From NCBI GenBank assembly GCA_035048485.1, contig CM068593.1:733501-797500 (forward strand): DNA of 64,000 nucleotides. Direction: 5' to 3'. The number at the start of each line of letters is the position of its first letter. The first letter of the stretch is position 1. This document shows, one piece after another, positions 56,146 through 64,000 of this stretch. The notes under the pieces were generated by a model. That model was not told where the DNA came from. It worked only from the letters and a program-made list of their open reading frames with translations, and made no database searches. Source of the DNA: Pteria penguin. Its lineage: Eukaryota > Mollusca > Bivalvia > Pterioida > Pteriidae. Made by a program: the position numbers and the translations under genes.

Positions 56146-57780
56146 ACAGGGAGACTGGATCACAGGGGAGTAAGCTAGCGTTTCATGTCATATGTGAGAC
56201 CAGATGTCGGTTGAGAAAGCGTTTCCTGTCAGAGGTAAGACTGGGTACCGGGGAAGTAAGCCTCTCTTGTGAGAGGGGAGACCGGGTTCCGAGAGGAGTA
56301 AGCGTTTCATGTCAGAGGTGAGACTGTACGTGTACCGTGTGAGTAGGTCTCTCGTGGCAGAGATAGACTCGGTTCCCATGTGAGTAAACGTCTCCTGTCA
56401 AAGGTAACACCAGGTGCCAGTGGAAAGGAGTTTCATGTCAGAGATTAGTCCTGGTGCCGGGGATTAATTCTTCTGTCAGTCTGTAGAGCAGTGCAGGGAG
56501 GAGTCAGAGTTATTTATATATATACAAAATATAGAAATGATAAGGTCCTCGAAGGGATGTGGGAATTAAATAGATAACAAGAAACACTCAATATCCGTCA
56601 TCCGTGTTCCATAGGAGTGAGGATTCAAGAAATGATAAGCGGTCTTCCGAAAGGAAGTATGTCGTCCGAAGGGATATAATTGTCCTCCAAAGGGAAGTAT
56701 GTCCTCCGAAGGGAAGTATGTTCGAAAGTATAACCACTGGTTAAACTGCAGCGGAAGGCTCTGGGCTCGATTCCCTGATCCGGTCACAATTTTGCACCAT
56801 GCCTGTTACAGATTTGGTGCCATGGGAGTAACCTTTCTGTGAAGGTGAACCAGGCTTAATATCTTTCTTGGGTTTCCCTTATTTGGAAAAATCTTACAGA
56901 AGGCAAGTGTGACGAATGCCAGTGTCGGTCCGGATTTCTCGATGGTGAGAGCGTTCCTCGTAAAAGCGGAAGGTTGTGGGTTTGATCCCTGGGTCCGCCC
57001 ACAATTTTTCACTATGCCTATTACTCATCTATGATTAGTGCCGCCTATGTTCCACGTTAAGTTGTCTTTTCCCTCCTTTACAATGTTATGGACTGTACAG
57101 CATTTAAAAATGTAATAATTAAGATGCTTCATAAAACTTATAGCAATTTACAAATGTAATAAATTGCTTTATAAAATATATGGCAATTTGCTAGTGTAAT
57201 GAAATGCTGAACAAGACTAATAACAATTACAAATGTAATAAAAGGCTGAATTAAAAACCTATAGCAATATCAAGTATAATAAAATGCTTAATAAGATCTG
57301 TAGCAATTTACGAGTGTAATAAAATGTTGAAAATAAGCTATAGCACTTGACAGGTGTAATAATATGTTGAGTAAGCCTACAGCAAGTTAAAAAAAAACCC
57401 CGCTTTCTCAACAACTTTATTCAATGACGGAGAAGAATAAGAAACTATCATTAGGATAAATATACCATGGAGACACGATCGGCGTGGTGTACAACAACCT
57501 GTTATCTGGATGAGACAAGCAGACATTCAGAAAATGTTGATTCGGACTTCCCTCCGAACTTCGAATATTGCACTGTCTCTAAATGAATGTCAGCTGATGA
57601 TTGCAACCACTGACATCCTATAATTTTTCCGTTCCTTTAATTTCGATCGAATAATTTTGTCCCTTCAGACGCAGTTATAATGCAGTGCAGCACCCCTGAG
57701 TCAAGTCATCATTTCTAACGCCCCAAATGTCAAATGTTTAAGAATATTAATTAGGATTCAATTCAGATTGTAATTTCAAA

Positions 57781-57822
<42 letters not shown>

Positions 57823-58049
57823 CTCTATTCAAACACATGTAAATATTAATTATGATACACCTATGCCCTACAAAGTTAATTTCGTGTATTCATTTACGCT
57901 TTCGTGTAAAGGGCCCTTCGCCACTGTATAGCGATGACGTCAGCCTTGTTGCATATCTGTCGAACAAGAAGTGAACTATATATGCTTAAAATGAGGTCTT
58001 CTTGTTAATGAGTACAATGCCTGATAATACCTGGCGACAAACAAACCAG

Positions 58050-58245
58050 ACGCGGATCTAGACATTTTGTCGAGAGAAAAAAAAAGGGGGGGGGGAGTGT
58101 CCACCCTAATAAGAGAAGGGGTCCATCCATGTTTTGTGTGTAAAATTACTTATTTTATATCGAAAAATAGTAAGAAAGGTCATTTTTGTCGAATCTCAGG
58201 GGGTGTAGACCCCCGGTCCACCCACTGGATCCGCCCATGCAAACT
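58050..58245. mobile_element. GCGGATC-type MITE
   Basis: CGCGGATCTAGACATTTTGT at the left and CACTGGATCCGCCCATGC at the right, with GGGGTCCATCCATG and AGACCCCCGGTCCACCC inside. Related to 51117-51305. Confidence 0.6.
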
Positions 58246-58394
58246 GAAAGACGCGAAGATTCACGTCGGTGTCTTTTCAAAACCTCATATTAACTTTCCT
58301 TGATTATTATTTGGATCACTTTTCGGTCAGTTTGGCTTCAACACTGCTCTTCATATTTTCATATATTTTGGAAATTCCAATCATTCGGTCACGA

Positions 58395-58455
58395 GCATCA
58401 CTGAAGAGACATAACTTGTCGAAATGCGCATATGGTGCACAAAATTAAATGGTAT
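58395..58455 (+). ncRNA. Hammerhead-like motif, mutated core
   Basis: CACTGAAGA (58399-58407, core CTGATGA changed to CTGAAGA), stem-loop GACATAACTTGTC, GAAA at 58421-58424, then TGCGCATATGGTGCAC. Same design and flanks (CGAGCATCACTGA, CACAAAATTA) as at 16950-17010. The core change should abolish cleavage. Confidence 0.45.
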
Positions 58456-59805
58456 ATATTCTATATTTATTATAACTTAAACTAATTCTCGGGACCTGAA
58501 TATCACGAATCTTCAAGTTTCAAGATTTTTTGTCCATTTTGGGAGGGAGGATTACTTGAAAACGATGAATTTGCCGTTTAAAAATGTAGCATATATAAAT
58601 AATCAAAGACGCAAACCTTCAAGCGCAGAGATTCGGCGAAAATTAATTTTCTAGTTATTTTTCGTTGTAGAATAATTAAGTAATTTTACGCACAAAACAT
58701 GGATGGACCCCCTCTGGGATAATTTATTGGGGTAACCCCATCTCGATAAAATTTCTGGATCCATGCCTGACCTTATTTATTAATTTTTTTATTTCGTGTG
58801 AAAAGTTCTTAAAATTTCTTAAAACTTCAGAGTTAAGCGAACTGGTATACAGATACAATCACTATCACAGATCTTCGGCCTATATTTATCAGTTATCGAT
58901 TTTTTTTATTTCATTTATTTATTCATTTTATTTATTTATTTATTTATTTATCTATTTATTTGTTTATTTATTTATTTATTTATTTTACAGAACAATATAT
59001 AATTATTTCTGATCACATTTTGTGTTCTATGACACCTTAAATATGTTGCGAGAGGTTAAAAACGTCGATGCAAAGCATTGTCTAGCCATCGTAACGATTT
59101 CATAACTCAAAACAGTACAAACTCTTCTTCCTTTTCCTATTTATTAATATGTGAAAGAGGTAGCTAGGAAAGGGAGGGGGTCTTCAACTGAAGCCTGAGA
59201 CCGAACTTACGTTAGGTCGAATACGGTCTAGGCAGTAATAAGGCCTTCGCGAGTTTATATGAGAAATAGTGCAGAATTTTTTTAAGTGAGCCTAAATGTA
59301 GTAAACAAAAGGAAATTAGTATGACGTACAGATACATATTCTACATTTCATAAATACGTTTCTGTCTTGTAAACAATTTTTGATATTGATTTTTCGTCCC
59401 ACGCGGATGAATTTTTTCTTTCCTTTTTCATCGCCGATAGTCAAGATGGTGGGTGCACATGTAATTGCAACTCACGTTGTGCCTTTAAGTAAATCATAAT
59501 GAGCTTAGTAATGTTACATTTTTAAACCTCAACACGTCTTTCATATGCGTGGTTATTAAATTAATTAAGTTTTGAAGTGTTGCCTTCTTTCTTGATTCTT
59601 CAAGAACTTTATAGCTAGTAAAAATTACCGAATTTCCTCCACACGTGGGTAATTGACTACTGAGTAGCGATCTGTGAAAATCTTGTTTATTTAGAAAATA
59701 ATCAATAAACAGCCTGTACAAAATAATGGAATTTTTTTTATAGTCACTTGGCCAGGACAGGCCAAAATTGAAAATGTTTTCTATATTTGATGGTAATAAG
59801 TCGAT

Positions 59806-60108
59806 CCGGTGTAACGGTTTCAAAGTTCCCCCATGCTGAAAGTTCCCTTTGTCGCACATACGCATGTGTCAATATTAGAATCCCTCAAATTTATCACAAT
59901 TATATCCTAACAGCCAGATCCAGTACAATTATAAGAATTAATCTTTATTCTTTCATATTTCACGTGGACCAAGGAACTTTCACCACGAGGAAACTTTCAC
60001 CATGCATATAACACAGACTGAAAGTTTCCTACCGATACGCGCATGCGCAAAACATCAAAAGGGAACTTTCAGCACGGGGGAACTTTGAAACTGTTACACC
60101 GGCCCCAA
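59806..60108. mobile_element. ~300-bp MITE with long inverted ends
   Basis: CCGGTGTAACGGTTTCAAAG, TTCCCCCATGCTGAAAGTTC and the reversed right end CCGGTGTAACAGTTTCAAAG, TTCCCCCGTGCTGAAAGTTC. Inverted ends of about 45 bases. The target duplication is not obvious. Confidence 0.8.
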
Positions 60109-60261
60109 ACGGATCCGACTCTGTTTCAAAATATCAAGTAATGAAGAACAACTTTTGCTCTTTTCACAAGTTTTCTCTGACTTTGGATGTAATCCGGCCT
60201 CACCTTACATTGTTTATTGTTTTCACAAACATAAATTATCGAATCTTCTTGATGCCCACAA

Positions 60262-62460
60262 GTTCCTCTTTCCAATTCCGTGCCCCCTAGCGGATTTCCA
60301 CGTGACTCCAAAACAAAATGGCAGTATAAGTGGACATGCACTACTATGCGTGTTTCTAATCAGTCATTATGGGAGTGGGGGTTTTTTTTATGAATAAATG
60401 ACTTTTTAGCATAGATCTGTAAAAAGTACATTATCCATATGACTGTGTCTTCATGTTTTCAGGAGTAGTAGTTTGTACTACTAAGAGATATTAGTCAAAT
60501 TTAGTCATATTTTGTGACAGGTGTTAAGCCGGTTTGTCACTTGCATCTCCAGGTTCCCCTAGCAAAAGTCAAATGCAACATTCCTTAAACTGTTGTCCTT
60601 ACTGTATTACGTAATGGGCTTACTGGATATATGTCAGCAGTTTGACTCGACGATCCATATTTATTATTCTTATAATAATAATTATTATTTTTATCTTTAT
60701 TTGTTTACTTTTTTATTCATTTATTTTTGGTCGGAATTGCGTAGCAATTCCAGACCCTAGTCATTACAATATGCTGTGGTGAACGCGTGGAACGCAGAAA
60801 ATACCTCCTCGTGTACAAATAGTGCGTCGATATTTAGAAAAAGCGTGATTAGATTTACTTTTAGTACTTATACTTCATATTGCATGAGTCAATACAAGAT
60901 AAGTTTGATCAGATGAGAAAATAGATGTACCGTTATTCCATTGATTTAGACGAGTTATATTCATGCGCTGGAGGACATGCAGTCTTTCTGAATACCCGAC
61001 GGAAAGTCCCGAAAAAGTATGATTGACATTATTGTGTAGCTGTGCCGTAATTTAAGAAGTACACTACTAGTCCGTACTAGTATCCGTTGTATTATAATTA
61101 ATAAAACTTGAGAATATCGCTTCTTTTTATAGCAGTTGAATTCAAAGTACTCTACAATCTTCTCGTCACAACGATAAACGTCTTGGTAGTTGTTGATGTG
61201 TAATGCTACTAAAAATAGCCAGTTATTCATAGATCTACACGTGTAGAAGTGGTTTTCCCCAAATGTACATGTACAGCGGGAGACTGTCCAGATTGCTAAT
61301 TTCACACTACTGTCAAGATCAAAAGTGATAAGAGAGAATGAGATAACTATATAGTACGAGACGGAGACGTACAGGGCGGAGCCATTGTTTATATGAAAAC
61401 AAGCACCTGTGTGCAGACCGTGTTTTTGTCAATACTGATCCTAAACATTACATGCTTGGTGTGTGATCTCTTGGTGGATCACGACTTTATTACCTTTGAT
61501 GTACTTGACCATGCAATTCCAACCTTGAGGACTTTCAAGTCCTTTCATTTTGTAAAGTTGTCAGTCAGACACTATGATTATCATTATAGAACTATAAACA
61601 TCAGGGACTTTTCAAAATATACAAGTCCCTGTAAATAAATATAGTTGTTCCGAATTCTATGATCGCCGATATTACTAAACAGTTTCTCAAGATTATTACA
61701 AAAATGTTGGAGAAATAGCCGTGTAAATTCAGAATATATGTTCAAGAAAAAAAAGGGGGGACCAGAGACATATATACACATCTGTATAGATGTCTCTGAA
61801 GGGATGTATAGACATATATATTGCCACCTTGATGGGACAAATATATCCTTTACATTAAGGGCATGTTATATACACAACCTGCAAAGGTGACTTTAAAAAA
61901 GCATGTAATAAAATACATATACATAACCCACCAAGGTAACTTTAGATAGATTTTGTCCAAATCACTCAGACTACAATACGATACTACTGCCCTCACGCAC
62001 ATTTGTATGTACTGTTAATTAATTAAGTTTTCCCAATCAACACAAATGTAACACATGACACTTGCAAATACGGATCGTCAGGCCAAACTGCCGACTTGTA
62101 TCCAATAAGCCAGTTACGTAATACAGTACAGACAGCATTTTAAGGAACATCCCATTTGACTTTTGCTAGGGGAACCTGGAGATACAGGTGACAAATCGGC
62201 TAACACCTGTCACAAAATATGACCAAGTTTGACTAATGTCTGTTAGTACTACAAGCAACAACTCCTGAAAACAGGAGGATACGTCCATATGAATAATTCA
62301 ATTTTAACAGATCTATGCTAAACCGTCATTTATTTATAAAAACCCCCACACCTGTAATGATTGATGAGATTCACACATAGTAGCGTTTGTCCACTTATAC
62401 CGACATTTTGTTTTGGAAATTGCAAGAAAGGCGCTAGTGGAAGTGGAAAGTGGTCAATTA
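60262..62460. repeat. Long inverted repeat, ~400-bp arms, 1.4-kb centre
   Basis: Left arm 60262-60660 and right arm 62080-62460 are reverse complements at roughly 80% identity. Shared words: CAAAACAAAATG, TATAAGTGGACA, TTTAGCATAGATCT, ATATTTTGTGACAGGTGTTA, CAGGTTCCCCTAGCAAAAGT and CTGTATTACGTAA. Either a DNA element with long terminal repeats or an old inverted duplication. Confidence 0.8.
61393..61638 (+). CDS. Small ORF with signal-peptide-like start, unknown
   Basis: 81 residues, start MKTSTCVQTVFLSILILNIT CLVCD then DHDFITFDVLDH and an end CK before TAA. The first 25 residues look like a secretion signal. No family is recognised and no promoter, splice or conservation evidence is available. 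It lies in the centre of the inverted repeat and may be chance. Confidence 0.2.
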   Translation: MKTSTCVQTVFLSILILNITCLVCDLLVDHDFITFDVLDHAIPTLRTFKSFHFVKLSVRHYDYHYRTINIRDFSKYTSPCK

Positions 62461-62519
62461 CAGGTTGTTTACTCCAAACAGGACTATTATACTAGTGTCT
62501 TTTTTTATCAGCCCGTCAT

Positions 62520-62765
62520 AAAATGGGACGTATTATGTTATGGTGTTGTCCGTCCGTAGAGGTCATGTTTTCGGGACTTTCTTCTGCAGTCTTTCAAAAT
62601 ATTGGATTGAAAATTGGCATATTACATCAACGAGGGTCAGTATCTGTTCACATTAGGGTATGATTGCTTTGGTTTTGCCAGAGTTATGGCCCTTGAACTT
62701 GAGAAATTTTCAAGGATTTTAGATCCCCGTAACGGGCGTATTATGCCACGCTAGGCGTTGCCTAG
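62520..62765 (+). repeat. Dispersed noncoding repeat (GTTGTCCGTCCG type)
   Basis: CCCGTCATAAAATGGGACGT, GGTGTTGTCCGTCCGTAGAG, AAATATTGGATTGAAAATTG, GAGTTATGGCCCTTGAACTT and AACGGGCGTATTATGCCACG. The form is typical of noncoding repeats spread in bivalve genomes; no coding capacity. Confidence 0.5.
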
Positions 62766-62895
62766 AAATTTATACCTTTCCAACAGACCCACACAAGGCA
62801 TTGAGGGATCATTCATGTGCCAATCCCACTATGACAAAGGGACCACAGTTTTTAATATCTCTTCTGGAAGAGAGGACACCATTGCAGTGATCCAT
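62765..62895 (-). repeat. SINE-like fragment
   Basis: AGAAATTTATACCTTTCCAA, CAGACCCACACAAGGCATTG, GGGATCATTCATGTGCCA and GAAGAGAGGACACC align with 47095-47215. Confidence 0.6.
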
Positions 62896-62899
62896 TTTG

Positions 62900-64000
62900 C
62901 CCTCCATATTGCATATTTAGTGCATTAAATTCATTAAATACCCATTGGTTTCTATCAAGTGCATCCCAAGTACGCATTTGTGATAAAAATAGAAACTGGA
63001 AAAAATCTAGTTTCGAGTTACTAAATTTATTGCATATTTCATGTTTTCAGATCAAATCAAGTCTCTCTTTTTCATCTGTCACGATAATATTTAGAGGGGT
63101 ACCGAACAAGCCACCTAGCAAAAAGCAAACCAAAACTTGGATTGGTTGAAATAAAAGTACCAAACCAATGAAATACGTGTAGTCACTTGTTCTGCAACTC
63201 GCAAAGTAAACATGGTCAGGTGCCACCCAGTAAAGTCATTAAATTTCTTCCAATCAGGGAAATTGAATACCTTTCTGAATATAAATAATGATATCAACGA
63301 TATCAATAATAACAATGAAAAAAAAAATGCTGGTTAAAATTCTCACCCATTAACTTTGAGTTTTGACCCATTGATTCTTCCTAGATGGGTACACTGCCTA
63401 TTCAACAGTTTTCAAAATAAATCGCTGCCAGTATACCCATAGCAAGGGTGGAAACCTCTTGGGTCATAAGCCAGACACCTCATTGAGAGACACTGGTTTG
63501 GATGACGAATAAGAATCAAGATAGGGAGAATATAGATCACGCTATAAGAGTTGTAGGTCGATAAAAGCATAGTTCATAAAATTTCCGATTCCAGTATAAA
63601 TCCTATTAGAAATAATTAGACATACACACACATACCACCCCCCCCCCCCCCAAAAGTAAAAAAAGGTAGTTAAAAAAAAGTTAAAGTCAGTTTCGGTAAA
63701 AATTGTTAAAAATAGGAAAAGTAGAAAAAGAAAAACGGTAAACATCTGAGGCTACCAGAATTACTGCCTTAAAAATATACAATGGGGCAGGTAAAATTCA
63801 TCTTTGGGCTAGTGGTTCATAAAAGGCTTGGATGTTTTTGCCAATTTTGGGACTTCATTTATTACATGCAAACTCTTCCAGGGTTTTTCTCATTTACCTA
63901 TCTATAGATTCCCTTGATATTATTGATATAGCTTCATTATCACATAAAGGTGTGGACCTTCCATTCTCGTCTCTTTAGAACCATTTTGCAACATTTTTAT
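62900..64000. other. No gene seen
   Basis: AT-rich sequence with a C-run at 63639-63652 and A-rich tracts. The minus-strand frames 63115-63315 and 63542-63745 show no recognisable protein. Confidence 0.4.

Larger units (their letters stand above)
54888..57346 (+). repeat. 1.26-kb tandem segmental duplication
   Basis: GGGAGACTGGATCACAGGGG begins at 54888 and again at 56149, 1,261 bases later. The two copies stay alignable to AAGCTATAGCACTTGACAGG at about 56147 and 57346. Differences are few single-base changes and some small indels. Each copy holds the array end, a MITE fragment (GTTCGAAAGTATAACYACTG), and a tRNA-like SINE segment. Confidence 0.9.
57400..59480. other. Noncoding stretch with repeats
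   Basis: GA microsatellite (57786-57821), a GCGGATC-type MITE (58050-58245), the hammerhead-like motif near 58400, a loose MITE end at 58700-58770 and an ATTT-rich tract (58915-58985). No gene seen. Confidence 0.5.

Noticed and set aside
59494..59865. 123-residue minus-strand frame
   Set aside because: Its start lies in the inverted end of the MITE at 59806-60108, and the rest has no recognisable motif or splice support.

Overview
The window is animal nuclear DNA, AT-rich, with split genes (GT-AG introns), many microsatellites, tRNA-like SINEs, Penelope-like retroelements and a PIF/Harbinger DNA transposon. An animal chitin synthase, a somatomedin-B family-B GPCR and this repeat mix point to a lophotrochozoan, most likely a bivalve mollusc. 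The species cannot be fixed from the sequence alone.

Layout. 1-16.1 kb (+): the 3' half of a chitin synthase gene whose 5' part lies before the window. Five exons carry the end of the catalytic domain (EDR, QRRRW) and the five-helix membrane cluster ending in SWGTRE. They are followed by seven exons encoding three immunoglobulin-like domains, then the canonical chitin synthase C-terminal exon (FWYSIIDKYL, LRNK, two membrane helices). Every splice phase matches and the 13 exons sum to one open frame of 887 residues plus stop, so the simplest reading is one protein: a chitin synthase with three Ig domains in the loop where insect CHS-A has a predicted extracellular coiled coil. Its introns hold a broken Penelope-like element (4.87-6.85 kb), SINEs and MITEs. 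16.1-20.9 kb: repeats and microsatellites, including a hammerhead-like motif. 20.906-31.814 kb: an apparently intact 10.9-kb PIF/Harbinger transposon flanked by a CAG duplication, with a four-exon DDE transposase (+) and a three-exon Myb/SANT protein (-) tail to tail; its introns contain six long inverted repeats. 31.8-36.7 kb: Penelope fragments and minisatellites. 36.77-38.50 kb: a decayed second chitin synthase locus keeping only an N-proximal exon pair and the C-terminal exon. 39.5-40.9 kb: a second, unrelated Penelope-like relic. 41.76-43.63 kb: a 47-bp satellite.

45.5-50.9 kb (-): a complete two-exon family-B (secretin/methuselah/adhesion-like) GPCR of about 919 residues with an N-terminal somatomedin-B domain; its only intron is largely a 26-bp minisatellite. 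52.2-55.15 kb: a tandem array of 84-bp dimers whose core matches a dispersed element found elsewhere in the window, interrupted by a BED-finger-like relic, and followed by a 1.26-kb tandem duplication (54.9-57.35 kb). 57.4-64 kb: no convincing conserved gene; it holds MITEs, a second hammerhead-like motif and a 2.2-kb inverted repeat around a small secreted-looking ORF.

The most striking observation is the Ig-containing chitin synthase: the inserted exons are a phase-1 block between two phase-1 borders, the signature of exon shuffling. Whether it is already described cannot be judged here; a cDNA across the joins decides it.
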